This document shows positions 35,992 to 45,209 of a DNA stretch of 64,000 bases, one piece after another. A program made the translations under genes and the position numbers. The notes under the pieces were generated by a model. It had not been told where the DNA came from. It did not search any database and saw only the letters and a list, made by a program, of their open reading frames with translations. Source of the stretch: Mesoflavibacter profundi (GTDB taxonomy: Bacteria > Bacteroidota > Bacteroidia > Flavobacteriales > Flavobacteriaceae); the NCBI RefSeq assembly GCF_014764305.1, contig NZ_CP061703.1, forward strand, positions 1,129,501-1,193,500, in the 5' to 3' direction. Position 1 is the stretch's first letter; every line of letters begins with the position of its first letter.

Positions 35992-36067
35992 ATTATTTAA
36001 AAGAATTCTGTTAGGATTTAATCAGATAGTTTTTATTTCTTTATTTTACAGTTTAAAATTCAACCTT

Positions 36068-37375
36068 TTGAAACGATTTGAATGGTCTTTACGTCTTAAA
36101 GGTTTCCCGATAAAGGAAGCTAAAAAAACCTTGCGCTTAATTGAAAGTTATGACGAGAAAGCGTACGCTAATTTTTTAAGCAGACAATTACGAAGTATCG
36201 TCCAATTTCACTTAGAAAACACGCCATTTTATCAAGAGTTATGTAACGGTGTTGACTCTAATAATTGGAACGAACTACCTGTGTTAACCAAAGCCAATTT
36301 ACAGCAACCTTTAAAAGACCGTTTGTCTAACAAATACACCGAAAAAACGGTACATCAACATAAAACTTCTGGTTCTTCGGGTACGCCTTTTAGCTTTGCT
36401 AAAGACAATTTTGCACACGCAATGACTTGGGCTACGTTTATGCAACGTTACGCTTGGTATGATATTGATTTAAACACGTCTAAACAGGCGCGTTTTTATG
36501 GCATTCCGCTAGATAAAAAAGGGTATTACAAAGAGCGTTTAAAAGATTGGTTGGGTAATCGTTTTCGGTTTTCAGTGTTTGATTTGAGTGATGCTGCTTT
36601 AGAAACTGTATTGAAAAAGTTTAAGCATACTAAATTTGACTACATTAACGGTTATACCAGTAGCATTGTACAATTTGCTAAGTTTTTAGAGCGAAAAAAT
36701 ATCATTTTAAAAAATATTTGCCCAACGTTAAACGTATGTATTGTAACTTCTGAAATGCTTTTTGAAGCTGATAAACAATTACTTGAAAGACAATTTAATA
36801 TCCCAATTGTTAACGAATATGGCGCTGCGGAATTAGGTTTAATCGCTTTCCAAAACAAAGACAAGCAATGGTTAGTTAACAGCAACCATTTATATGTTGA
36901 AATTTTAGACGATAATAATCAACCTTTACCTTACGGAGAGACAGGAAAAGTAGTAATTACTGATTTGTTTAATCGTGCGCATCCGTTTATACGTTACGAG
37001 CTTGGTGATATTGGACGTTTATCTAAAGCTAGTACATTGCAACAACCCATTTTAGAACAATTAACAGGTAGAACTAGTGACATTATTAAATTACCTAGTG
37101 GAAAAATGGCAGCAGGATTGACCTTTTATTACGTTACTAAAACCGTGATGGATACTAAAGCCAACGTTAAAGAGTTTGTAATCGAACAAACCCAATTGAA
37201 CACATTTTTAATTAGTTATGTTGCTGAAAACTCTTTAACCAATGAGCAAAAACAAGCTGTGCAACTCGCGGTTGATAAATACTTAGAACCAAATCTTAAG
37301 CTAGTTTTTGAGCAAAAAGAAGTGTTACAACGTCAAAACAGTGGAAAGTTGAAGCAGTTTATTTCTTCTCTGTAG
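36068..37375 (+). CDS. CapK / phenylacetate-CoA ligase-like adenylate-forming enzyme
   Basis: 435 residues. The phosphate-binding loop of adenylate-forming enzymes is SGSSGTPFSF (101-110). NEYGAAELGLIAF is the adenine-contact region, and GRTSDIIKLPSGK the hinge/C-terminal part. Relatives are called coenzyme F390 synthetase, PaaK-like or CapK and often lie in capsule loci, where they may activate an acid for attachment to the glycan. It stands at the edge of the polysaccharide region but on the opposite strand, 1.4 kb from its last gene. The start is a TTG at 36068 with no ATG nearby. Confidence 0.85.
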   Translation: MKRFEWSLRLKGFPIKEAKKTLRLIESYDEKAYANFLSRQLRSIVQFHLENTPFYQELCNGVDSNNWNELPVLTKANLQQPLKDRLSNKYTEKTVHQHKTSGSSGTPFSFAKDNFAHAMTWATFMQRYAWYDIDLNTSKQARFYGIPLDKKGYYKERLKDWLGNRFRFSVFDLSDAALETVLKKFKHTKFDYINGYTSSIVQFAKFLERKNIILKNICPTLNVCIVTSEMLFEADKQLLERQFNIPIVNEYGAAELGLIAFQNKDKQWLVNSNHLYVEILDDNNQPLPYGETGKVVITDLFNRAHPFIRYELGDIGRLSKASTLQQPILEQLTGRTSDIIKLPSGKMAAGLTFYYVTKTVMDTKANVKEFVIEQTQLNTFLISYVAENSLTNEQKQAVQLAVDKYLEPNLKLVFEQKEVLQRQNSGKLKQFISSL

Positions 37376-37610
37376 AAACAATCAACTTAGATTTTACTAT
37401 TAAGCCTTTAATGGTGGAAAACTCCAACAGTGGCGAATAATTTCATACACTATTTGTTTTTTTGTATTTTTTAGTTAAAATAAAGTTTTGAGCGTGTCAA
37501 ATCTCCATTTAAAACAAATATAGCAGAAAAGAACTGAATTTAAAGTTTAGCTCCTACCTGCTATTTTTTATGTATGTGATTATGCAGCCTAATTTTATTA
37601 ATTAAGTTAA
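37376..37610. other. 235-base intergenic region
   Basis: Between the CapK-like gene and the convergent lipoprotein gene. No open frame. The only feature is a weak hairpin with a T-run at 37521-37569, listed separately. Confidence 0.5.
37521..37569 (+). terminator. Candidate terminator with a long loop
   Basis: TAGCAG (37521-37526) can pair with CTGCTA (37558-37563), followed by TTTTTT. The stem is only 6 bp and the loop 31 bases, so this is weak. It would lie 146 bases after the CapK-like gene. Confidence 0.3.
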
Positions 37611-38138
37611 TTAGCCAGTAGTAATAGTCATTGTACAACTACTATTACCTTCAGAATTTCCTTCACATTTACAATAGAAAGTCATTTCTCCTGTATTTGT
37701 ATTAAAATTGCCTCCAGAATAGCAACAACCAGACCCTGAACATCTGACTACGATATCGCCAGGATCTTGAACTCTACCATAAAAAGTGCTATTTATAGAT
37801 ATTTCGTCAGTATTATATTTATAATTATTAATGTTTCTAGCAAAAATTATATTTTCAGTATCTCCATTTTCATTTATATAAGTGATTTCTACAGCAAATC
37901 CTTCATAATTATTTGGTGTTTCTAAATAATTTAGGTCAACTATTTCAACTTTGTCATTGAATATTTTTTGATTTAAATTACTAATAGACTTACTTAACGA
38001 TAATCCATTAGGTGCAGTTAATTTAGAATTCAATGGATTGTTAGATTTGTCGATTTGAGTCTCTGAAGAATCTTGTGAGCACGAAATTACACCTAACGTA
38101 AGAATGAATACTGCTAAAATTTTTATTAATTTTTTCAT
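37611..38138 (-). CDS. Cys-rich small lipoprotein, function unknown
   Basis: 175 residues. The signal peptide ends in a clear lipobox (LGVISC, Cys20), followed by a polar, flexible segment (SQDSSETQIDKSNNPLNSK). The middle (about 60-125) has beta-strand character. The last 50 residues hold six Cys in VRCSGSGCCYSGG, FYCKCEG and NSSC, suggesting disulphides or a metal site. I know no family with this pattern. It is monocistronic, with 594 gene-free bases containing palindromes upstream. Confidence 0.65.
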   Translation of the reverse strand: MKKLIKILAVFILTLGVISCSQDSSETQIDKSNNPLNSKLTAPNGLSLSKSISNLNQKIFNDKVEIVDLNYLETPNNYEGFAVEITYINENGDTENIIFARNINNYKYNTDEISINSTFYGRVQDPGDIVVRCSGSGCCYSGGNFNTNTGEMTFYCKCEGNSEGNSSCTMTITTG

Positions 38139-38205
38139 AATTTCTAAAATTTAAAACCAGTTATTTATTTTAAACCGGTTGGTTAATATTTTTTTTATTA
38201 GCCGT

Positions 38206-38344
38206 AAATTTTAGTCGTTGGGTTTAGTCGTAATGCTATTTTAATAGTTTAGTCAGGCTATTATAATAAAAAACAAGCGCTTGTTATAGATTAATCTTGT
38301 TACCTATAAAATAAAATAAATACGACTAAATTTTCATTCTAGTT
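38206..38344. repeat. 139-base element bounded by inverted repeats, central palindrome
   Basis: The left arm AAATTTTAGTCGT (38206-38218) pairs with the right arm ACGACTAAATTTT (38332-38344) at 12 of 13 positions. The palindrome AACAAGCGCTTGTT lies within 4 bases of the centre. There is no coding capacity. It could be a small non-autonomous mobile element, a regulatory site cluster or chance in AT-rich DNA. Confidence 0.4.
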
Positions 38345-38507
38345 TTAAAGGCAGGATAAAACTATAGGAAAAAACTTCATACTATTTGTTTTTAATCGTT
38401 TTTTTTTGCGGTTTACCGAATAACTGTAATATTCACTCTTTTTTGTTGTGGTAAAAACCGTAATTAAAAATCATACATGTAGTTTTTAATATTGGTTTTC
38501 TTAAATT

Positions 38508-38530
38508 CACTTCGACTTCGCTCAGTGACC
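38508..38530. repeat. REP-like intergenic element (CACTTCGACTTCGCTCAGTG type)
   Basis: CACTTCGACTTCGCTCAGTG followed by ACC. This motif and its reverse complement are, to my memory, widespread in intergenic regions of Flavobacteriaceae. CACT and AGTG at its ends can pair. Copy number in this genome cannot be seen from one window. Confidence 0.5.
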
Positions 38531-38579
38531 AAGATTAATATTTAAAAAAATGTAGTTGTTTGTTTTAAAATAGTAAAAT

Positions 38580-38625
38580 AGTTCTCGATACAAATTTGTT
38601 CATGCTTCACAAATTGACTCGAACT
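38580..38625. repeat. Hairpin-type intergenic repeat
   Basis: AGTTCTCGA (38580-38588) and TCGAACT (38619-38625) pair with one bulge; inside them CAAATTTGT (38591-38599) pairs with ACAAATTG (38609-38616), also with one bulge. It is likely the partner of the REP-like element 50 bases to the left. Confidence 0.45.
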
Positions 38626-38732
38626 AACGTGTATACTTATTTTGTAGAAACGATTTACCTTTGTTGCTGTTTAATTAATAATTTACAAAATGTGAGATGT
38701 CTCGCTATGCTAGATGCTAGACATGACAAAGA

Positions 38733-39506
38733 CTATTTTATTTTGGTTATCAGCTTAGATTTTACCATAAAATGTTCCCAAAGAAAAATAAGCATTCTAT
38801 AAAGCGATTTTATAGTACTAAACCCTAAGCCTTTTTTATAGACTAGGTAATTGTATTTAAGTAATTCTATTTTATTAGAAGAAATTGAATTTTGCCTAAC
38901 ACGATAATACGCTAAAGATTCTTGTATACCTAATGCTGGTTTACCAGACTTTTTAATTGCAGCTAACCATAATAACCAATCTTGTCTTTTTCTTAAATCG
39001 GGACTTGTTATTTTGCCTAAAGTTTTGGCATTGTACATTCCTGTTAAATTGCCAATGTAGTTTGTTTTTAAGTATTTATTATACGTAAGTTTTGGTATGG
39101 CTTGTACTAATTTGTTTAGCGGTTTAACGTTTTCATCTATTTGCTCGTAACTAGAAAAACTAACGTCACAATTATGAGTTTGCATAAATTGAATTTGTAG
39201 GTCTAGCTTATTGGGTTTCCATAAATCATCTGCATCTAAAAATGCGATGTAATCTCCTTTTGCTTCTAGTATTCCTTTGTTTCTGGATTGTGCAGCACCT
39301 AAATTGGTTGGATTTTGAAGTAGTTTGATGTTAGTGTATTTCTGCTTAAAATCTTCAACTATTTGAATGGTATTATCGGTTGAACCATCGTCTATAAGTA
39401 ACAATTCCCAATTAGAATAGGTTTGATTTATAACGCTTTCAATAGTTTTCAGAATAAATTTTTCTGAATTATACATTGGCGTAATTATAGACACTAATGG
39501 CTGCAT
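38733..39506 (-). CDS. Glycosyltransferase family 2
   Basis: 257 residues with a GT-A fold. PLVSIITPMYNSEKFILKTI is the typical GT2 start; the nucleotide site is LLIDDGSTDN (37-46), and the metal-binding DXD-type motif is FLDADDLW (89-96). It adds one sugar to the lipid-linked repeat unit in the cytoplasm. It is the last gene of the leftward polysaccharide locus and overlaps the initiating transferase gene by one base, so the two are co-expressed. Donor and acceptor unknown. Confidence 0.92.
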   Translation of the reverse strand: MQPLVSIITPMYNSEKFILKTIESVINQTYSNWELLLIDDGSTDNTIQIVEDFKQKYTNIKLLQNPTNLGAAQSRNKGILEAKGDYIAFLDADDLWKPNKLDLQIQFMQTHNCDVSFSSYEQIDENVKPLNKLVQAIPKLTYNKYLKTNYIGNLTGMYNAKTLGKITSPDLRKRQDWLLWLAAIKKSGKPALGIQESLAYYRVRQNSISSNKIELLKYNYLVYKKGLGFSTIKSLYRMLIFLWEHFMVKSKLITKIK

Positions 39507-40918
39507 TAATAGGCTGTTTTTTGTCCTTTAAAAATATTTAAAACGGTTTGAAATATGATTTTTAGATCTAAAACTAACGACCAATTTTCTATATAAAAAT
39601 TATCGTATTTAATTCGGTTTATAATATCTTCATCACTTTTAATTTCTCCGCGATATCCTTTTATTTGTGCTAATCCTGTTACGCCAGGTTTTACATTGTG
39701 CCTAAAGATAAAGTTGTATTTGTCTATTTTTTTAGAATAATCGTCTGTATAGGATAACATATGTGGTCTTGGTCCTACAACACTCATATCGCCTTTTAAA
39801 ACGTTGTAAAACTGCGGAATTTCGTCTATGCTTGTTTTTCTTAAAAACTTACCAATTGTGGTTAATCTGTTATCATCTTGTGTGACGTAAGTTCCTTTAA
39901 TTTCTTTGTTTTCTCTTAAGGATCTAAACTTATAGCAATCAAATTCTTTATAATTAATTCCGTTTCGTTTGTGTTTAAAAAACAATGGACCTTTAGATTC
40001 TAGTTTTATTAAAATAAACAACAATGGTGTTAACCATGATAGTATAAAAAACATTACCATTAAGGAAAAAACTATGTCGAAAAAGCGCTTTAAAAACTTA
40101 TTAAAACCATCGTTTAGAGCCACTTCTTGCATTGATAAAACTGGCAAATAGTTATAATAGTCTGTTTTTAGCCTTTTGGTAAATAACTTGTTTGTTTTTG
40201 GAATAAACTTAATGTTACAATGGTGTAAATTAGCATATTTTACATACTCGTTGACTTGTTTTTCTGAAAGCTCGTCTATTGCGCAATAAATCTCATCTAC
40301 ACCAGAATTTTTGTTTAGATAATCAAAACTATCCTTTATTGTTCCTGTGATGTCTGGATTAGTGGTTTGATCTGCAAACATGCCTTTTAGATCATACCCT
40401 AATTCTTTTTTTAAATTAAAAAGTTGTTTTAATTCTAATGCACCTTCGCTTTTTCCAATAATGATGACACGTCTTACGTTTCCGTTTAAGTAACTTCTAT
40501 ACGTTTTTAAGGCATAAAAACTAACCAGTTTAACAAAGCCAATACATGCAAAACAATATAACAAGTAGTTTAATGTCGTAAATGCCTGTACATCTATACT
40601 TCTAAACACACCAATAAACGCATATACTATTATTGAAAACGCAAAAAACTGCTTAAATAAGAGCGATACAATGTTTATTGCAGATGTATATCTATAAACA
40701 TTGTAAAAGTTAATTAAAGAGGTTGAAATAAACCATAATACTATAGAATAGACTATGTATAATAGATGTTTATTATTTAAATACGCTGAAGAGAAAAAAT
40801 ATAGATTTTCTTCATTAAAATTGAACACATAAAACGCAAAGATATTAATGACAAATATGTCAAATACTACTAGAAAAGGTCGTAGTAACCAAGAGTATCT
40901 TCCGCGTATAAATTCCAT
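39506..40918 (-). CDS. Undecaprenyl-phosphate glycosyl-phosphotransferase (WcaJ/WbaP type)
   Basis: 470 residues. Five N-terminal membrane helices (about 10-150), a central soluble CoA-binding-like part with IIGKSEGALELKQLF, and the C-terminal bacterial sugar transferase domain (about 270-470: FDIVFSLMVMFFILSWLTPL; CYKFRSLRENKE; RKTSIDEIPQFYNVLKGDMS; VVGPRPH; KPGVTGLAQIKGYRGE). It transfers a sugar-1-phosphate (in WcaJ glucose-1-P, in WbaP galactose-1-P) to undecaprenyl phosphate, beginning a repeat unit. A second, short initiating enzyme is at 47669-48262. It starts 3 bases after the UXS-like gene stop. Confidence 0.93.
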   Translation of the reverse strand: MEFIRGRYSWLLRPFLVVFDIFVINIFAFYVFNFNEENLYFFSSAYLNNKHLLYIVYSIVLWFISTSLINFYNVYRYTSAINIVSLLFKQFFAFSIIVYAFIGVFRSIDVQAFTTLNYLLYCFACIGFVKLVSFYALKTYRSYLNGNVRRVIIIGKSEGALELKQLFNLKKELGYDLKGMFADQTTNPDITGTIKDSFDYLNKNSGVDEIYCAIDELSEKQVNEYVKYANLHHCNIKFIPKTNKLFTKRLKTDYYNYLPVLSMQEVALNDGFNKFLKRFFDIVFSLMVMFFILSWLTPLLFILIKLESKGPLFFKHKRNGINYKEFDCYKFRSLRENKEIKGTYVTQDDNRLTTIGKFLRKTSIDEIPQFYNVLKGDMSVVGPRPHMLSYTDDYSKKIDKYNFIFRHNVKPGVTGLAQIKGYRGEIKSDEDIINRIKYDNFYIENWSLVLDLKIIFQTVLNIFKGQKTAY

Positions 40919-40921
40919 AAA

Positions 40922-41911
40922 TTATTTATGGTAGTTTGTAAAATCTTTGTGTTCGCTTTTATATAGTTCGTCTTCAGTTAAACTTTTAAAATAATCGAAT
41001 GTTTTTTTCATACCTTCTGCTCTGCCAACTTTTGGTTCCCAACCTAAAATATCTTTAGCTTTAGTAATATCTGGTTGACGCTGCATAGGATCGTCTACTG
41101 GTAAATCTTTATAGATTACTTTTTGGTCTGTTCCTGTTAATTGGATAATTTCTTCTGCAAAATCTTTAATTGAAATTTCATGAGGATTACCAATATTTAC
41201 AGGATTTGCATAATCACTTAATAAAAGTTTGTAAATACCATCTACTTGATCTGACACGTAACAAAACGAACGTGTTTGAGAACCATCACCAAAAACGGTT
41301 AAGTCTTCACCACGTAAGGCTTGTCCCATAAATGCTGGTATAACACGACCATCGTTAAGTCGCATTCTTGGTCCGTAAGTATTAAAAATACGAACTATTC
41401 TAGTTTCTAAACCATGAAATCTGTGATATGCCATAGTAATGGCTTCTTGAAAGCGTTTAGCTTCGTCATATACACCTCTTGGTCCAATGGTGTTTACATT
41501 ACCATAATAATCTTCTGTTTGAGGATGTACTAATGGATCACCATACACTTCTGATGTAGAAGCAATAAGCATTCTAGCGCCTTTAGATCGTGCTAATCCT
41601 AAACAGTTATGTGTACCTAAACTACCTACTTTTAAGGTTTGAATAGGAATTTTTAAATAATCTATTGGGCTTGCTGGTGATGCAAAATGAAGGATATAAT
41701 CTAAATCACCTTCTATATTGATGTAATTGGTTACATCATGCTCTACAAACCTGAAATTAGAGTTTCCTGTAAGGTGAGCGATATTTTTGGAATCGCCGGT
41801 AATAAAGTTATCCATACCGATAACAAAATAACCTTCGCTAACAAACTTATCACATAAATGAGACCCTAAAAAGCCTGCTGCACCTGTAATTAAAACTCTT
41901 TTTTGACTCAT
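40922..41911 (-). CDS. UDP-glucuronate decarboxylase (UDP-xylose synthase type)
   Basis: 329 residues, an extended SDR. NAD motif GAAGFLG (10-16); [13 protein letters not shown], typical of UXS rather than of other epimerases; catalytic Tyr148-x3-Lys152 (VYDEAKR); [19 protein letters not shown] in the substrate site. It should convert UDP-glucuronate to UDP-xylose in the cytoplasm. The gene for UDP-glucose dehydrogenase, which makes its substrate, ends one base-step before it, which supports the assignment. Confidence 0.9.
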   Translation of the reverse strand: MSQKRVLITGAAGFLGSHLCDKFVSEGYFVIGMDNFITGDSKNIAHLTGNSNFRFVEHDVTNYINIEGDLDYILHFASPASPIDYLKIPIQTLKVGSLGTHNCLGLARSKGARMLIASTSEVYGDPLVHPQTEDYYGNVNTIGPRGVYDEAKRFQEAITMAYHRFHGLETRIVRIFNTYGPRMRLNDGRVIPAFMGQALRGEDLTVFGDGSQTRSFCYVSDQVDGIYKLLLSDYANPVNIGNPHEISIKDFAEEIIQLTGTDQKVIYKDLPVDDPMQRQPDITKAKDILGWEPKVGRAEGMKKTFDYFKSLTEDELYKSEHKDFTNYHK

Positions 41912-43210
41912 TTATCTACCTATTGAAATGTATTTAAAACCTTCGTTTTGTACTTCTTTAACCTCGTATAAATTACGACCATCAAAAATGGTGTGACTTG
42001 CCATTAAGTCTTTCATTTTTGAAAAATTTGGTGTTCTAAATATACTCCATTCTGTAGAAATTACTAATGCATCTACATCTTTTAACGCATCATACATATT
42101 ATCTGCAAAGGTAATTTTATCTCCTAATTTACGCTTTACATTTGGCATTGCTTCTGGATCAAAAGCAACAATGTTACAACCTTGAGCTAAAAGCTGATCA
42201 ATCATATATAATGAAGGCGCTTCACGAATATCGTCTGTTTCTGGTTTAAAGGCTAATCCCCAAATGGCAATAGTTTTTCCTTTTAAATTATTATCAAAAT
42301 GATTTTCTATTTTTGGAATTAGAACTAATTTTTGCCTAGCATTAACATTGATTACAGCATCTAAAATTTTGAAATTGTAACTATTATCTAAACCTGATTT
42401 GTGTAAGGCTTTAACATCCTTTGGGAAACATGATCCGCCATATCCAATTCCTGGAAATAAGAATCTTTTACCAATACGCGAGTCTGTTCCCATACCAATA
42501 CGTACTTTATCTACATCTGCTCCAACTTTTTCACAGAAGTTGGCTATCTCATTCATAAACGTGATTTTTGCGGCTAAAAATGAGTTTGATGCGTATTTAG
42601 TAAGTTCGGCAGATTTTTCATCCATTATAATAATTGGATTGCCAGATCTTACGTATGGTTTGTATAGCTTTTCCATTAGCTTGGTCGCACGATCGCTACT
42701 AGAACCTATAACTATACGTTCTGGTTTTAAAAAGTCGTCTACAGCAAATCCTTCACGTAAAAATTCTGGATTAGAAACTACATCAAAATCTACTGTTGCG
42801 TGTTTTGCTATTGTAGCTTTTACTTTATCTGAAGTACCAACTGGAACTGTACTTTTATCAACGATTACTTTATAGTCTTTGATTAGTTTTCCTATATCGT
42901 CTGCAACACCTAAAATATATTTTAAGTCTGCAGAGCCATCTTCGTCTTCTGGTGTTGGTAATGCAAGGAAAATGATATCTCCATGCTCTAATCCTTCTTC
43001 TAATTTGGTTGAAAATTTTAAGCGATTTGCTTTTATATTTCTTTCAAAAAGTACATCTAAATGTGGTTCGTAAATTGGGACTTCTCCTTTTTGCATTTTA
43101 TTGACCTTTTCTTGATCAATATCTATACATAATACTTCGTTTCCTGTTTCGGCTAAACATGTTCCGGTTACTAATCCTACGTAACCTGTACCAATTACGG
43201 CTATCTTCAT
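41912..43210 (-). CDS. ugd: UDP-glucose 6-dehydrogenase
   Basis: 432 residues, normal for bacterial Ugd/TuaD. It oxidises UDP-glucose twice with NAD+ to UDP-glucuronate. N-terminal Rossmann motif GTGYVGLVTG; the catalytic Cys261 lies in GYGGSCFPKD; the C-terminal domain has IWGLAFKPETDDIREAPS. It adjoins the UXS-like gene directly, giving a two-step route from UDP-glucose to UDP-xylose. Some UDP-glucuronate could also be used as such. Confidence 0.96.
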   Translation of the reverse strand: MKIAVIGTGYVGLVTGTCLAETGNEVLCIDIDQEKVNKMQKGEVPIYEPHLDVLFERNIKANRLKFSTKLEEGLEHGDIIFLALPTPEDEDGSADLKYILGVADDIGKLIKDYKVIVDKSTVPVGTSDKVKATIAKHATVDFDVVSNPEFLREGFAVDDFLKPERIVIGSSSDRATKLMEKLYKPYVRSGNPIIIMDEKSAELTKYASNSFLAAKITFMNEIANFCEKVGADVDKVRIGMGTDSRIGKRFLFPGIGYGGSCFPKDVKALHKSGLDNSYNFKILDAVINVNARQKLVLIPKIENHFDNNLKGKTIAIWGLAFKPETDDIREAPSLYMIDQLLAQGCNIVAFDPEAMPNVKRKLGDKITFADNMYDALKDVDALVISTEWSIFRTPNFSKMKDLMASHTIFDGRNLYEVKEVQNEGFKYISIGR

Positions 43211-43216
43211 TGGGAA

Positions 43217-45175
43217 TTATACTATTTTTTTATCAAAAATTTCGTAATCAGAATTCATACTTAAAAATTCTGGTACTATGTCTTTCATTTTTTTAACTAT
43301 TGCATTTTTGTCTTCTTCTTTTGCAATAGCTATTAATTGATGAATATGGTTGTTGATTTCTAAATGCGAATAACTTTCTACTTTAGCAATCATTATTTTT
43401 TCGTTGTACGTTGGTAAAGTTGTGGATTTATCACTTAATAGTTCTTCATATAGTTTTTCTCCTGGTCTTAATCCTACTACTTTTATATCTATATCTTTAT
43501 AAGGAACAAATCCTGCAAGTCTTATAATTTTTTTAGCTAAATCTATAATCTTAACCGCTTCACCCATGTCAAAAATAAAGATTTCTCCTCCATTACCCAT
43601 TGCTCCAGCTTCTAAAACTAGCTGACAAGCTTCTGGAATGGTCATAAAGTATCTTATAATATCTGGATGTGTAATTGTTAATGGTCCGCCTTCTTCAATT
43701 TGTCTTTTAAACAAAGGAACAACAGAACCGTTACTTCCTAATACGTTACCAAATCTTGTTGTGACAAAGTGTGTTGTGGTGTTGTTCTCTTTAGATACTT
43801 TTTGTTGTAGTGCTTGAACATACATTTCTGCTATTCGTTTTGATGCACCCATGACGTTACTTGGATTTACCGCTTTGTCTGTAGATACCATAACAAATTT
43901 TTCGGCTTTAAAACGGTATGCTAAGTCTGCTACATTTTTAGATCCTAAAACATTTGCAAATATGGCTTCGGATGGATGTCTTTCCATTAACGGAACATGC
44001 TTATATGCTGCTGCATGATATACTACATTGGGTTGGTGAGTTTTAAAAACTTCTTCTAGTATATGTTCTTTCCTTACATCTGCTATTATTGCTTCGTAAT
44101 TTAACTCTGGAAAATCTCTTTTAATTTCTAACTGAATGTTATATAAAGGCGATTCTGCTTGATCTAATATTAAAAGTTTACTTGGTTTATAGTTTGCAAC
44201 TTGTCTTACAATTTCACTTCCAATAGATCCTGCTCCACCTGTTACTAATATACATTTATTAAAAATTTCTTTAGCAACTAATTTATTATCAAGTTTAATT
44301 GGATCTCTTTCTAAAATATCTTCGATTTGTATTTTTTGAATCTGAGAAGATAAGTTTGTATTAGTTTCTATATCAGAAATTAATGGTGCTCTAAATACTT
44401 TGTAATTATACTCTAAGCAGCTGTCTACGATATTAATGCTTTCTTCTTTTGTTATCGTATTATCTGCTAATATCAAAGCTTGCGCATTGTAAATTCTTAA
44501 AATCACAGCAATCTTTCGATTTATGTGAATTATTGGTAACCCTAAGATTTCTTTACTTTTATTTTTACCATCTCTATCTATAAATCCTAAAACATTATAC
44601 CTAGCTGGTTTTTCAGACTTAAGCGCTGTAGCTATTGCTATTGCATTTTCGCCTGTTCCATAAACGAGTACATTTAACCTAGATTCGTAATCATTATATC
44701 TTTGGTATACTTCAAAAACTTGCTTTACTAATACTCTAAATAAGAATAATCCGCAAAAAGATATTACCGAGTATATTAACAATTTTGGAATAAAGAAAAT
44801 CTCTTCTTCTACAAAGAAATAGTACGAATAATGAATTATAACTAAAGATGCTAATGTAGCTAATGTCGCCACAATAAATTTTGCTGCATCTATAAATGTA
44901 GAGTGCCTTATTAATCCTGCATAGGTCCTGAAAAGGATAAAAAATAAGATGTTTACTACTAATAGTATTACCTCTTGTTTAGTAAACGAAATGTCTAACA
45001 ATATAGTTTTTTGGACATTACTAACTATTAGTTTTGTTACAAAAAGTGATAATACAAGTATTATAGAATCAAAACATAAAATAGCCCATCTTGGTAAGTA
45101 ACCAATACTTTTAAAATCTATCCTTTTACGGCTAGATTCTATTACTTGTTTAAAGGCTTGTTTTAGCTTTCCCAT
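43217..45175 (-). CDS. PglF/WbpM/CapD-like UDP-sugar 4,6-dehydratase, membrane-bound
   Basis: 652 residues. Four N-terminal membrane helices (about 25-130), a first nucleotide-binding part (VLVYGTGENAIAIATAL, near 170), and a C-terminal SDR dehydratase with LVTGGAGSIGSEIVRQV, STDKAVNPSNVMGASKRIAE (the Met-x3-Lys variant of the active site) and RPGEKLYEELL. These enzymes make UDP-4-keto-6-deoxy-GlcNAc. With the PglE-like aminotransferase two genes upstream it fits the first steps of a bacillosamine-type 4-amino sugar. A second, soluble dehydratase of the CapE type is at 53069-54079. Confidence 0.93.
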   Translation of the reverse strand: MGKLKQAFKQVIESSRKRIDFKSIGYLPRWAILCFDSIILVLSLFVTKLIVSNVQKTILLDISFTKQEVILLVVNILFFILFRTYAGLIRHSTFIDAAKFIVATLATLASLVIIHYSYYFFVEEEIFFIPKLLIYSVISFCGLFLFRVLVKQVFEVYQRYNDYESRLNVLVYGTGENAIAIATALKSEKPARYNVLGFIDRDGKNKSKEILGLPIIHINRKIAVILRIYNAQALILADNTITKEESINIVDSCLEYNYKVFRAPLISDIETNTNLSSQIQKIQIEDILERDPIKLDNKLVAKEIFNKCILVTGGAGSIGSEIVRQVANYKPSKLLILDQAESPLYNIQLEIKRDFPELNYEAIIADVRKEHILEEVFKTHQPNVVYHAAAYKHVPLMERHPSEAIFANVLGSKNVADLAYRFKAEKFVMVSTDKAVNPSNVMGASKRIAEMYVQALQQKVSKENNTTTHFVTTRFGNVLGSNGSVVPLFKRQIEEGGPLTITHPDIIRYFMTIPEACQLVLEAGAMGNGGEIFIFDMGEAVKIIDLAKKIIRLAGFVPYKDIDIKVVGLRPGEKLYEELLSDKSTTLPTYNEKIMIAKVESYSHLEINNHIHQLIAIAKEEDKNAIVKKMKDIVPEFLSMNSDYEIFDKKIV

Positions 45176-45209
45176 TACAACATCTAAGCTTTTATTTTAA
45201 GCAAAGATG

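Larger units (their letters stand above)
38139..38732. other. 594-base gene-free region with palindromes and inverted repeats
   Basis: No credible gene. It contains: (1) a 13-base inverted repeat with one mismatch (38206-38218 and 38332-38344; TTTAGTCGT is repeated directly at 38223-38231); (2) near its centre the perfect 14-bp palindrome AACAAGCGCTTGTT (38272-38285); (3) two hairpin-type intergenic repeats at 38508-38530 and 38580-38625. A short open frame at 38596-38802 covers repeat sequence and the end of the GT2 gene and is not considered real. Confidence 0.7.

Noticed and set aside
38596-38802. 68-codon open frame on the plus strand
   Set aside because: It begins in a hairpin repeat, overlaps the end of the GT2 gene on the other strand and has no recognisable signal, motif or promoter.
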